From assembly GCA_020635815.1 (NCBI GenBank), contig JACJZB010000005.1, forward strand, positions 62,001-126,000: a DNA stretch of 64,000 bases. Direction: 5' to 3'. Positions within the stretch are counted from its first letter, which is position 1. Each line of letters starts with the position of its first letter. This document shows, in pieces, positions 16,858 to 24,482 of the stretch. The position numbers and the translations under genes were made by a program. The notes under the pieces are model-generated. The model was not told the DNA's origin. It did not search any database and saw only the letters and a program-made list of their open reading frames with translations. This DNA comes from Flavobacteriales bacterium (lineage in GTDB: Bacteria > Bacteroidota > Bacteroidia > Flavobacteriales_E > Vicingaceae).

Positions 16858-19800
16858 ATGATCATATTCTTTAAAACTAATACCAACAAAATTATTGCTG
16901 TTCAGTTTAATGGTGAAATGAGCGTAAGTGATTTACCAAAATTAAACTGGTTATTGAATGGTGAAAAAATTGATAGCCCAAGCATTACTGGTTTTTATGT
17001 TGGCCCAAGAGCTGCGATGGTTTCTCCATGGAGTACAAATGCTGTTGAAATTACTCAAAACATGAGTATCAACAACATTATTAGGATTGAAGAATATAAA
17101 ATAGAAAATTCTAAAGACGCTGCTTACGATCCAATGCTTGAAGCAATGTTTACTGAATTAAATCAAGATTTATTTACGATAAATGTAAAACCAGAAGCAG
17201 TTCAATACATTGATGATATTGCAGCCTATAATCAGCAAGAAGGATTAGCTTTAAACGACGATGAAGTAAATTATTTATTAGATGTATCAAAAAGAGTTGG
17301 TAGAAAATTAACTGACAGTGAGGTTTTTGGGTTTTCGCAAGTGAATTCTGAACACTGTCGTCACAAAATTTTTAATGGAACTTTTGTTATTGATGGACAA
17401 GAAAAACCTTCTTCTCTTTTTAATTTAATTAGAAAAACATCTAACCAAAATCCAAATACTATTGTTTCAGCTTATAAAGACAATGTAAGTTTTGTAAAAG
17501 GACCACGCGCCATGCAGTTTGCACCTAAAACACAAAACAAAGCTGACTTTTTCGAAACAACCGATATTGACACAGTTTTATCATTAAAAGCTGAAACTCA
17601 CAATTTCCCAACCACAGTAGAACCTTTTAATGGAGCTGCAACTGGTTCAGGAGGAGAAATAAGAGATAGAATGGCTGGTGGACAAGGTTCTGTTCCAATG
17701 GCTGGAACTGCTGTTTACATGACAGCTTACCCAAGACTTGGAAATGACAGAAGCTGGGAAAACAATATGGAAGAACGTCAATGGTTATATCAATCGCCAA
17801 TTGACATTTTAATAAAAGCTTCTAATGGAGCTTCCGATTTTGGAAACAAATTTGGACAACCTTTAATTAATGGTTCTGTATTTACTTTCGAACATACTGA
17901 AGATGGCAAAAAATACGGTTTTGATAAAGTAATTATGCAAGCCGGTGGTATCGGTTATGGAAAACATCAAGATGCCATAAAACATACTCCAGAAGTTGGT
18001 GATAAAATTGTGATTTTAGGTGGGGATAATTACAGAATTGGAATGGGCGGAAGTGCTGTTTCTTCTGTTGCAACAGGAGAGTTTAGTAATTCTATTGAGT
18101 TAAATGCAATACAACGTTCAAATCCAGAAATGCAAAAAAGAGCTTCAAATGCAATTCGTGCTTTTGTAGAATCTACCAAAAATCCTATTATCTCCATTCA
18201 CGACCATGGTGCTGGTGGGCATTTAAACTGTTTATCAGAATTAGTGGAAGAAACTGGTGGAACAATTGATTTAAGAAAATTACCTGTTGGCGATCCTACT
18301 CTTTCTGCAAAAGAAATTATAGGAAACGAATCCCAAGAACGAATGGGCTTAGTCATCAAAGCTGAAGACATTCCATTATTACAAGAAATTTGTAAAAGAG
18401 AACGTTCACCAATGTATGTAGTTGGAGAAGTTAACGGAAATCATCAGTTTACTTTTGAAGATAAATTAACCAACGAACCCCCTATCGATTTAAAGATAGA
18501 CGATATGTTTGGAAAACCTCCAAAAACAATCATTACCGATAAAACAGTTGAAGTAAAATACCAAGCTGTAAATTACGACACCAACAAAATAACTTCTTAT
18601 GTAGAGCAAGTTTTACAATTAGAAGCTGTTGCTTGTAAAGACTGGTTAACCAACAAAGTTGACCGTTCAGTTACTGGAAAAGTAGCAAAACAACAAAATG
18701 CTGGAGAATTACAATTACCATTAAACAATTTAGGTGTTGTTGCCCTCGATTTTAAAGGAAAACATGGAATTGCAACAGCATTAGGACACGCTCCTGCTGC
18801 TGCTTTAATCAACCCAACACATGGTAGTAAACTAGCAATATCTGAAGCTTTGTTAAACATAATTTGGGCTCCTTTTACTGATGGTTTAAAATCGATTTCA
18901 TTATCGGCAAACTGGATGTGGCCATGTAAAAATGAAGGAGAAGATGCAAGACTATATGAAGCGGTAGAAGCTGTAAGTGATTTTGCTTGTGGATTAGGAA
19001 TAAACATTCCTACAGGAAAAGATTCTTTATCTATGGTTCAAAAATACAAAGATGATAAAGTTTATGCTCCAGGAACTGTAATTATTACAGCATCGGGAGA
19101 AGTAAGCGATATTAAAAAAGTGGTTGAGCCTGTTTTAGTTAATGATGAAAATAGCTCTTTAATATTAGTTGATTTCTCAAAAGGAACTTTTGAATTGGGA
19201 GGCTCTTCATTTGCTCAAGTTGTTAACCGATTAGGAGAAGATACACCTACAGTAGCTGACAATACTTATTTTGCAAATGCTTTTAATGCTGTTCAAACCT
19301 TAATAAATAATAACTTAGTATTGGCTGGACATGATATCTCTGCTGGTGGTTTAGTTACCACCCTATTAGAAATGAATTTCGCTAACACCAAAGGTGGTTT
19401 GGATATTAACTTCTCATCTTTTGATGAAAACGATTTAGTAAAAATATTGTTTAGTGAAATTCCTGCTGTTGTGCTTCAAGTTAAAAATGAAGACGCTGCA
19501 GTTTCTGAACTAGGTAAAAAAGGTATTCACGCTCATATTTTAGGAAAACCAACAGCCAACAGAACGTTAAACATCAAACATCGTGGGGCTAAATTGAGTT
19601 TTGATATAGATAAAATGAGAAACTTATGGTTTAAGACTTCTTATTTATTAGACCAAAAACAAACCAAACCTGAATTAGCAAAACAACGTTTTGAAACATT
19701 TAATCAAAATGCAATTGATTTTAAATTTACTGAAGAATTTAAAGGAAAATTAGCCGATTACGGATTAGAACACGGAAGAAAAAACACAACAGGAGTTAAA

Positions 19801-20562
19801 GCTGCAATTATCCGTGAAAAAGGAGTAAATGGCGATAGAGAAATGGCTTACTCTTTATTTTTAGCTGGTTTTGATGTAAAAGATATTCACATGACAGACT
19901 TAATTGCTGGAAAAGAAGATTTAAGTGATGTAAACATGATTGTTTTTGTTGGCGGATTCTCAAACTCTGATGTATTAGGTTCAGCAAAAGGTTGGGCAGG
20001 GGCTTTCTTATACAACCCTAAAGCTAAAGAAGCTTTAGATAATTTTTATGCTCGTCCAGACACACTAAGTTTAGGCGTTTGTAATGGTTGCCAATTAATG
20101 ATGGAACTAGGTTTGGTTGAATCAAACGGAAAAACGCAACCAATGGCACACAACCAAAGTGGTAAATTTGAATCCACTTATTTAACCGTAGAAGTACCTC
20201 AAAACAATTCTGTAATGTTAAAAACATTAGCTGGAAGTAAATTAGGAATTTGGGTTGCTCATGGCGAAGGTCGTTTCTTATTTGAAGGTGCTGAAAGTGA
20301 TTATAATATCATTATGAATTATGCAAACAGTACTTATCCTGCCAATCCAAACGGATCGGAGTTTAATACAGCTGGTATTTGCTCAAACGATGGCCGTCAT
20401 TTAGCAATGATGCCACACTTAGAAAGAACTATTTTCCCATGGCAAACTGGTTTTTATGACAGCACTAGAAAAGATGATGATGTAACACCTTGGTTTGAAG
20501 CTTTTGTGAATGCAAGAAAATGGGTGGACGCCTCCCCTAACCCCTCCGAAGGAGGGGAATAA
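16858..20562 (+). CDS. purL: Phosphoribosylformylglycinamidine synthase (large, single-chain)
   Basis: This 1234-residue enzyme converts FGAR to FGAM in purine synthesis, using ATP and glutamine. It is the large single-chain form: an N-terminal PurS-like domain (about 1-110), a linker domain, and two AIRS-type synthase halves. Visible motifs include QVNSEHCRHKIF, LKAETHNFPTTVEPFNGAAT, TGSGGEIRD and NWMWPCKNEGED. A class I glutaminase is at the C-terminus, with GVCNGCQLM, nucleophile Cys at about 1075, and the HGEGRF and PHLERTIFPW regions. The last ten residues (ASPNPSEGGE, 1225-1234) and the stop codon are encoded by a palindromic repeat, so the native C-terminus seems to have been replaced by repeat DNA. 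The essential domains are intact. Confidence 0.97.
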   Translation: MIIFFKTNTNKIIAVQFNGEMSVSDLPKLNWLLNGEKIDSPSITGFYVGPRAAMVSPWSTNAVEITQNMSINNIIRIEEYKIENSKDAAYDPMLEAMFTELNQDLFTINVKPEAVQYIDDIAAYNQQEGLALNDDEVNYLLDVSKRVGRKLTDSEVFGFSQVNSEHCRHKIFNGTFVIDGQEKPSSLFNLIRKTSNQNPNTIVSAYKDNVSFVKGPRAMQFAPKTQNKADFFETTDIDTVLSLKAETHNFPTTVEPFNGAATGSGGEIRDRMAGGQGSVPMAGTAVYMTAYPRLGNDRSWENNMEERQWLYQSPIDILIKASNGASDFGNKFGQPLINGSVFTFEHTEDGKKYGFDKVIMQAGGIGYGKHQDAIKHTPEVGDKIVILGGDNYRIGMGGSAVSSVATGEFSNSIELNAIQRSNPEMQKRASNAIRAFVESTKNPIISIHDHGAGGHLNCLSELVEETGGTIDLRKLPVGDPTLSAKEIIGNESQERMGLVIKAEDIPLLQEICKRERSPMYVVGEVNGNHQFTFEDKLTNEPPIDLKIDDMFGKPPKTIITDKTVEVKYQAVNYDTNKITSYVEQVLQLEAVACKDWLTNKVDRSVTGKVAKQQNAGELQLPLNNLGVVALDFKGKHGIATALGHAPAAALINPTHGSKLAISEALLNIIWAPFTDGLKSISLSANWMWPCKNEGEDARLYEAVEAVSDFACGLGINIPTGKDSLSMVQKYKDDKVYAPGTVIITASGEVSDIKKVVEPVLVNDENSSLILVDFSKGTFELGGSSFAQVVNRLGEDTPTVADNTYFANAFNAVQTLINNNLVLAGHDISAGGLVTTLLEMNFANTKGGLDINFSSFDENDLVKILFSEIPAVVLQVKNEDAAVSELGKKGIHAHILGKPTANRTLNIKHRGAKLSFDIDKMRNLWFKTSYLLDQKQTKPELAKQRFETFNQNAIDFKFTEEFKGKLADYGLEHGRKNTTGVKAAIIREKGVNGDREMAYSLFLAGFDVKDIHMTDLIAGKEDLSDVNMIVFVGGFSNSDVLGSAKGWAGAFLYNPKAKEALDNFYARPDTLSLGVCNGCQLMMELGLVESNGKTQPMAHNQSGKFESTYLTVEVPQNNSVMLKTLAGSKLGIWVAHGEGRFLFEGAESDYNIIMNYANSTYPANPNGSEFNTAGICSNDGRHLAMMPHLERTIFPWQTGFYDSTRKDDDVTPWFEAFVNARKWVDASPNPSEGGE
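20530..20560. repeat. Palindromic repeat forming the 3' end of purL
   Basis: The core CCCCTCCGAAGGAGGGG is an inverted repeat with a three-base loop, preceded by GCCTCCCCTAA. It encodes the last residues of PurL and the stop codon follows at once (20560-20562). The same C-rich/G-rich palindrome type occurs inside the SpoIIE-domain gene (56042-56103). Confidence 0.75.
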
Positions 20563-20574
20563 ATCTCCTCCTTA

Positions 20575-20834
20575 ATCTCTTCAAAAACAAAAAAATGACC
20601 GTCTTTCCGCACTTGATGCGGAATCTCCCAATTAAATGTAACATTGTTTGTTGGAGATTCCTGTTTACACAGGAATGACGCTGTTTCTTTTTTTTGTTTT
20701 TATCCATCATTGCGGAGCCTTTCCCGATACTTCGGGGCTTGACCCGCAACCTTCTATTTAAAAGAAGAATGATTCTTATTATTAAAACCACGAGTTGAAA
20801 ACTCGCGGTAGCTGGAGGGAAACCCTCAACTGGA
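20575..20834. repeat. Gene-free gap packed with short palindromic repeats
   Basis: The gap between purL and the HTH gene holds several unrelated inverted repeats. These are a CCGCA...TGCGG unit near 20605-20625, GATTCCTGtttacaCAGGAAT near 20657-20676, a TGCGG...CCGCA unit enclosing CCCGATACTTCGGGG near 20719-20750, and CCACGAGTTGAAAACTCGCGG-type arms (20788-20808) followed by GGAGGGAAACCCTC (20814-20827). The CGAGTT/AACTCG unit looks like a REP element of the type mobilised by RAYT transposases, but no transposase is present. The minus-strand reading frame across this region is not credible as a gene. Confidence 0.7.
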
Positions 20835-20874
20835 TTCCTAAACTCTATTTCGTTGTGTCAGGAAAAAAAGATAA

Positions 20875-21105
20875 TTATATATGAAATCCTTTTATCAATT
20901 CTTCTAAAGAGATATCTAATACTTCGCAAATCTTTAAAAGTGTCTTTATTGTTGGATTAGTTTCTCCTTTTTCTATTCTAGCTAAATTGGATTGCTCCAT
21001 CATTAAATTTTTAGCTAATCTGTATTGAGTTATTTCTTTCGACGTTCTAACATCACTAATTCTTTTTCCAAGAAAAATTAAATATTTATTAGAATCAATC
21101 TCCAC
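20875..21105 (-). CDS. Small XRE-family HTH protein
   Basis: This 76-residue protein is almost entirely one Cro/C1-type helix-turn-helix: FLGKRISDVRTSKEITQYRL, then MMEQSNLARIEKGETNPTIK and TLLKICEVLDISLEELI. It starts at GTG (21103-21105), the only standard start before the domain. It is a stand-alone DNA-binding regulator of unknown target. It is divergent from the 21240 lipoprotein gene, and the 134-bp space between them contains a direct repeat that could be its operator. Antitoxin-like use is possible, but no partner toxin is visible. Confidence 0.82.
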   Translation of the reverse strand: MEIDSNKYLIFLGKRISDVRTSKEITQYRLAKNLMMEQSNLARIEKGETNPTIKTLLKICEVLDISLEELIKGFHI

Positions 21106-21196
21106 AATATTGTTGTTTTAAACAAAAATCGTAGTTCCATATATGATTATTAGTGTCATTTTTAAATAGTATTTTTTTATGAGTAGTATTTTTTTA

Positions 21197-21204
21197 TATA
21201 TTTG
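21197..21204 (+). promoter_or_regulatory. -7 box of the lipoprotein gene
   Basis: TATATTTG is a full match to TAnnTTTG, 35 bp before the ATG at 21240. No -33 element is clear. Just upstream, TAGTATTTTTTTAT occurs twice (21167-21180 and about 21184-21197), so a repressor site overlapping the promoter is possible. Confidence 0.5.
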
Positions 21205-21239
21205 AAATCTTAAAATTTTATTCACTATTAAAAAACAAT

Positions 21240-21728
21240 ATGAGAACAATTAAAAAATTATCATTGCTTGTTTTACTAATAAGCATAACAACAACATTTA
21301 GTTGTACAAAAGAAGGAAAACAAGGTGAAACAGGCCCTGCGGGAACGAATGGTGTAGATGGAAATGCAAATGTTTCTAGCTCTACTTATACTGGTAATTG
21401 GGTATTTACAGGTGGCAATGAATGGGATGCAACAATTAATGTGCCTGAGATTACAACAGACATTTTAAATAATAGTGCTATAAACACGTACTTTAGTGCT
21501 GATGGCGGTTTAACATGGATAGCTCTTCCAACATATATAGCTCCTGTTTCTCTAGTTGTTGTTTATGAAGTTGGAAAAGTAGTTATTGGTGCTATTGGTG
21601 GTTCTTCAGCTCCTTCTGGTACTTTATTTAAAGTTGTCATTATTGAAGGCAATGCTATCGGGAAAAAACCAAACATAGATTATTCAAACTATTATGAAGT
21701 AAAAGGAGCTTTTAATTTAAAGGATTAA
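21240..21728 (+). CDS. Lipoprotein with a short collagen-like segment
   Basis: This 162-residue protein has a lipoprotein signal peptide with lipobox TFSC (Cys about 22). Directly after comes a short collagen-like Gly-x-y run (GKQGETGPAGTNGVDGNAN). The remaining part has the pattern TYTGNWVFTGGNEWDATINV ... WIALPTYIAP ... GTLFKVVIIEGNAIGKKPN, seen in many Bacteroidota lipoproteins of unknown function that carry such a Gly-rich linker. It has its own promoter and a strong terminator, so it is a single-gene unit. Function unknown; it is expected to be membrane-anchored and probably surface or periplasmic. Confidence 0.82.
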   Translation: MRTIKKLSLLVLLISITTTFSCTKEGKQGETGPAGTNGVDGNANVSSSTYTGNWVFTGGNEWDATINVPEITTDILNNSAINTYFSADGGLTWIALPTYIAPVSLVVVYEVGKVVIGAIGGSSAPSGTLFKVVIIEGNAIGKKPNIDYSNYYEVKGAFNLKD

Positions 21729-21748
21729 ATTAAAGACAAAAATCTTTA

Positions 21749-21785
21749 AAGAAGGAGTTTGAATTCAAACTCCTTCTTTTTTTTA
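21749..21785 (+). terminator. Intrinsic terminator of the lipoprotein gene
   Basis: A perfect inverted repeat with arms GAAGGAGTTTGAA and TTCAAACTCCTTC is followed by eight T. Confidence 0.92.
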
Positions 21786-21794
21786 TATAAGCTA

Positions 21795-21824
21795 TTGCCA
21801 AGTAATTAAAAAATATTATTTTTG
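21795..21824 (+). promoter_or_regulatory. Promoter of tRNA-Leu
   Basis: TTG at 21795-21797 is followed after 19 bp by TATTTTTG (21817-21824), a complete Bacteroidota promoter. The tRNA begins ten bases downstream. Confidence 0.85.
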
Positions 21825-21834
21825 CAGTCCTTTT

Positions 21835-21916
21835 GCAGGCGTGGTGGAATTGGTAGACACGCTAGACTTAGGATCTAGTGCCGCGAGGTGTGAGAGTTCG
21901 AGTCTCTCCGCCTGTA
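21835..21916 (+). tRNA. tRNA-Leu (anticodon TAG)
   Basis: This is a class II tRNA of 82 nt. The acceptor GCAGGCG pairs with CGCCTGT, the D-arm contains TGGAATTGGTAGACA, and the anticodon stem CTAGA/TCTAG has loop CTTAGGA (anticodon TAG). A variable arm with TGCCGCGAGGTG precedes the T-arm GGAGA-type stem with GTTCGAGTC. The discriminator is A, and CCA is not encoded. It has its own promoter and terminator. Confidence 0.96.
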
Positions 21917-21928
21917 CTAAAAGACAGA

Positions 21929-21960
21929 AAGGTACAAGGTTTATATCTTGTACCTTTTTT
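21929..21960 (+). terminator. Intrinsic terminator of tRNA-Leu
   Basis: The arms AAGGTACAAG and CTTGTACCTT enclose an eight-base loop and are followed by T6. Confidence 0.9.
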
Positions 21961-21983
21961 AAATTAAAGACGATTATTTTTTT

Positions 21984-22140
21984 GTCATAGTGAGCTTGTC
22001 GAACTATAAACAAAAATAATAATCTACATATAGATGACACTTTACTTCGGTAAACTCAGCATAAACTAGCTCAGTGTGACATCTAAAAATTAATAACAAA
22101 TTGAAAAAGATGCCAGAATCCCAATAACTATCGGAATCGG
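21984..22140. repeat. Cluster of short repeat elements between tRNA-Leu and tig
   Basis: Three elements are visible. GTCATAGTGAGCTTGTCGAA (21984-22003) belongs to the GAGCTTGTCGAAC family also found in aroA and ubiX. An inverted pair GATGACACT ... AGTGTGACATC spans 22034-22083. AATCCCAATAACTATCGGAA (22117-22136) is a damaged copy of a CCCGATAnnTATCGGG-type palindrome. No reading frame across these is credible. Confidence 0.6.
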
Positions 22141-22161
22141 CAATAAAAAAAAGAAATACAA

Positions 22162-23511
22162 ATGAACATTACCCAAGAAAAAATTGACGACTTAAATGCA
22201 GTAATAAAAGTTAATGTAACTGAAGCTGACTATAAAGAAAAAGTTGATACCGTATTAAAAGATTACAGAAAAAAAGCATCAATTCCTGGTTTTAGAAAAG
22301 GACATGTACCAATGGGCATGGTTAAAAAGATGATGGGAACGAATGCTATGGTTGATGAAATCAATAAAATTCTTTCTGAGGCTTTACAAAATTATTTGAC
22401 TACTGAAAAATTAGACATTTTAGGAAATCCTCTTCCAAAATTAGAAGACCAAGCGACTATTGATTGGGAAAATCAAAAAGATTTTGAATTTAGATATGAT
22501 GTTGGTTTAGCTCCTACATTTGATGTTGCTGAAGGTGACAAATTTAAATTTGAACACTACAAAATTAAAGTTGATAAGAAGGATATCGACAAGCAAATTT
22601 CTGATATCGCTAAACGATACGGAAAAATGAGTAACCCTGAAGTTGCAGAAGCTACAGATATGCTGTACGGTAAATTTGAAGAATTAGATGGTGACAATCC
22701 TAAAGAAGGTGGGATTACAAATTCTTCTGTTATTATTATTGAATCGGTAACTGATAAAAAGTTACAAAAAGAATTAATCGGCTCTAAACCTGGAGATATT
22801 GTAGAATTAGATCCTAAAAAGATTTCTGAACACGAAGGTGATCAAACAGCAGCTTTAGGTATTACTGCTGAAGAATTAAAAGGTTTAAAATCTAACTTTA
22901 AATATACAGTAGAGAAAATTAATAGAGTTGAACCAGCAGAAATTAATCAAGAATTATTTGATAAAGTTTTTGGTCCCAACGCTGTAAAATCTGAAGATGA
23001 ATTTAGAGCTAAAATAGAAGAACAAATTTCTATGAGCTTAGTTACTGAAAGTGACAGAAAATTAAAAGCTGACATTCAAAAAGAATTTTTAGATAAATTA
23101 AAATTATCGTTACCAGATAGCTTCTTAAAAAGATGGATTCAAGCATCAAACGAAAAGCCTGTAACTCCAGAGCAAATTGAAGAAGAATACGACCAATACG
23201 CTCAAGGTTTAAAATGGCAATTAATTGAAAACAAATTAATCGAGAAAAACGAAGTAAAAGTTTCTCACGAAGAAGTTGTTGAACACACAAAAGGATTATT
23301 AGCTCAACAAATGGCAAGCATGGGCATGCCAACAAACAACGATGAGGAGTTAACAGAAACTGCTAACCGTGTGTTACAAAACCAAGAAGAAGCGAAAAAT
23401 ATTTATATGATGATGTACGACCAAAAAATGATGGACGTATATAAAACTACTTTCAAGATAAAAGAGAAAGAAGTATCGTACGAAGAGTTTATAAAAATTA
23501 TAAGCAAATAA
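22162..23511 (+). CDS. tig: Trigger factor, ribosome-associated chaperone
   Basis: This 449-residue protein has the ribosome-binding N-terminal domain (residues 1 to about 120) with signature IPGFRKGHVPMGMVKKMMG. A diverged FKBP-like peptidyl-prolyl isomerase segment (about 150-250) comes next, then a long helical C-terminal chaperone arm (about 260-449, for example EEEYDQYAQGLKWQLIENKL). Trigger factor sits at the ribosome exit tunnel and shields nascent chains. The length matches the family. The PPIase segment lacks several canonical residues, as is common in Bacteroidota trigger factors. It is monocistronic with a strong terminator; no clear -7 box was seen. Confidence 0.95.
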   Translation: MNITQEKIDDLNAVIKVNVTEADYKEKVDTVLKDYRKKASIPGFRKGHVPMGMVKKMMGTNAMVDEINKILSEALQNYLTTEKLDILGNPLPKLEDQATIDWENQKDFEFRYDVGLAPTFDVAEGDKFKFEHYKIKVDKKDIDKQISDIAKRYGKMSNPEVAEATDMLYGKFEELDGDNPKEGGITNSSVIIIESVTDKKLQKELIGSKPGDIVELDPKKISEHEGDQTAALGITAEELKGLKSNFKYTVEKINRVEPAEINQELFDKVFGPNAVKSEDEFRAKIEEQISMSLVTESDRKLKADIQKEFLDKLKLSLPDSFLKRWIQASNEKPVTPEQIEEEYDQYAQGLKWQLIENKLIEKNEVKVSHEEVVEHTKGLLAQQMASMGMPTNNDEELTETANRVLQNQEEAKNIYMMMYDQKMMDVYKTTFKIKEKEVSYEEFIKIISK

Positions 23512-23529
23512 AATTTGTTTAATTACCTT

Positions 23530-23558
23530 AAAAGTCCCGACTAAGTCGGGACTTTTTT
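23530..23558 (+). terminator. Intrinsic terminator of tig
   Basis: The arms AAAGTCCCGAC and GTCGGGACTTT enclose a TAA loop and are followed by a T run. An almost identical hairpin ends the cold-shock gene at 55345-55374. Confidence 0.93.
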
Positions 23559-23585
23559 GTTTGTAAAAATGACCAAAATTGTCAA

Positions 23586-23690
23586 TTTGAGTAATCCGAA
23601 TTCACTTCGGGATGTATCGAGAATAATTTTGGAAAACCATTCGTTTTCGATACATTCACACTATTGGCGTGAACATTAAAACTGACAATG
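23586..23690. repeat. Inverted repeat array (CTCGATAC-type) between tig and the small membrane protein
   Basis: TCACTTCGGGATGTATCGAG (23602-23621) is paired at a distance with a TTTTCGATACATTCACAC segment (23645-23662). The two arms share GTATCGAGAA against TTTTCGATAC and enclose about 23 bases. It resembles the TCGATAC/CACTTCG intergenic repeats that recur in Flavobacteriia. No coding sequence is seen in it. Confidence 0.55.
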
Positions 23691-23712
23691 ATTTTAATTT
23701 AATTTTATTTAA

Positions 23713-23889
23713 ATGATTACACCGACTCATTTCTGGCTACTTATTGTTGCTGATGTGATTTTAGCTATTCTCATAGCTAAATACCAACAACGAAATGGCT
23801 ATAAATTTATCAATACGTTTATTGGTAGTCTAATTGGATTGATTGGGCTTACTATGCTTTTAATTAAAATGTATAGGGAGTTTAATTGA
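23713..23889 (+). CDS. Small two-helix membrane protein, 58 residues
   Basis: An ATG at 23713 opens a 58-codon frame ending in TGA. The translation has two hydrophobic segments, FWLLIVADVILAILIA (about 7-22) and TFIGSLIGLIGLTMLLI (about 35-51). They are separated by a basic, polar loop (KYQQRNGYKF), giving a plausible hairpin membrane protein. No family is recognised, and no clear promoter or ribosome site was found. It lies alone between a repeat region and rpsT. The two evenly spaced helices argue for a real gene; the small size keeps confidence moderate. Confidence 0.5.
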   Translation: MITPTHFWLLIVADVILAILIAKYQQRNGYKFINTFIGSLIGLIGLTMLLIKMYREFN

Positions 23890-24048
23890 TGACAAGTACC
23901 AAAAGGCTGTTGTTTAAATAAGTTGAAAAATTAGCTACACACACATATTAAGAACTTCTAGCTCAATAGCATGTCCTGTACATCTTAAAGGATATTTCGC
24001 CACATCTTTATTGATATCGTTTTTATTTAAAAAAAAGAGTGTAAAATA

Positions 24049-24078
24049 TTGGAGAATGATATTTTTTCAATACATTTG
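24049..24078 (+). promoter_or_regulatory. Promoter of rpsT
   Basis: TTG at 24049-24051 is followed after 19 bp by TACATTTG (24071-24078), a complete Bacteroidota promoter about 38 bp before the rpsT start. The short leader could be a site for S20 autoregulation, but no specific structure was found. Confidence 0.85.
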
Positions 24079-24116
24079 CAGTCCTTAAAAATTAAGTATA
24101 TAAAAAATTATAAGTT

Positions 24117-24368
24117 ATGGCTAATCATAAGTCGGCATTAAAAAGAATAAGACAAACTGCTACGAGAACGTTACGTAACAAGTATCAACACAAAACTACT
24201 CGTAACGCTATTAGAGATTTAAGAAACTCTACTGACAAGAAAGAAGCTGAAGCTATGCTTCCTAAAATTTCTTCTATGTTAGATAAATTAGCTAAGAATA
24301 ACATTATCCACAAAAACAAAGCAGCTAACGTTAAATCTAAATTAACTAAGCACGTTGCTAGATTATAA
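24117..24368 (+). CDS. rpsT: 30S ribosomal protein S20
   Basis: This 83-residue basic protein has the S20 signature [20 protein letters not shown] at its N-terminus and a lysine-rich helical body ending [21 protein letters not shown]20 binds 16S rRNA early in small-subunit assembly. Length and composition match the family. It is monocistronic, with a complete promoter and a strong terminator. Confidence 0.98.
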   Translation: MANHKSALKRIRQTATRTLRNKYQHKTTRNAIRDLRNSTDKKEAEAMLPKISSMLDKLAKNNIIHKNKAANVKSKLTKHVARL

Positions 24369-24393
24369 GATATTTAACTTTTACAGTTAATGA

Positions 24394-24428
24394 AAAGACC
24401 TTCAAAATTTGAAGGTCTTTTTTTTTTG
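24394..24428 (+). terminator. Intrinsic terminator of rpsT
   Basis: The arms AAGACCTTCAAA and TTTGAAGGTCTT are followed by a run of T. Confidence 0.93.
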
Positions 24429-24459
24429 CCCCATATCAAAATAGCCTTTGCCAATTGAT

Positions 24460-24467
24460 TAACTTTG
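24460..24467 (+). promoter_or_regulatory. -7 box of the GAPDH gene
   Basis: TAACTTTG matches TAnnTTTG, with the ATG at 24483 fifteen bases later. No well-spaced -33 element was found. Confidence 0.5.
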
Positions 24468-24482
24468 ACAAAAAGAAATATT

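Noticed and set aside
20537..20791. 84-codon minus-strand frame in the gap after purL
   Set aside because: It runs through several palindromic repeats and the purL end, is Arg/Lys-rich without pattern, and has no promoter.
20875..21105. Antitoxin of a toxin-antitoxin pair
   Set aside because: No toxin-like frame adjoins the HTH gene on its strand; the neighbours are repeats and a divergent lipoprotein gene.
21816..22040. 74-codon minus-strand frame covering tRNA-Leu, with LELSHLAALDPKSSVSTNS
   Set aside because: It is the antisense of tRNA-Leu plus its terminator and a repeat; this well-known artefact peptide arises wherever class II tRNA genes are read backwards.
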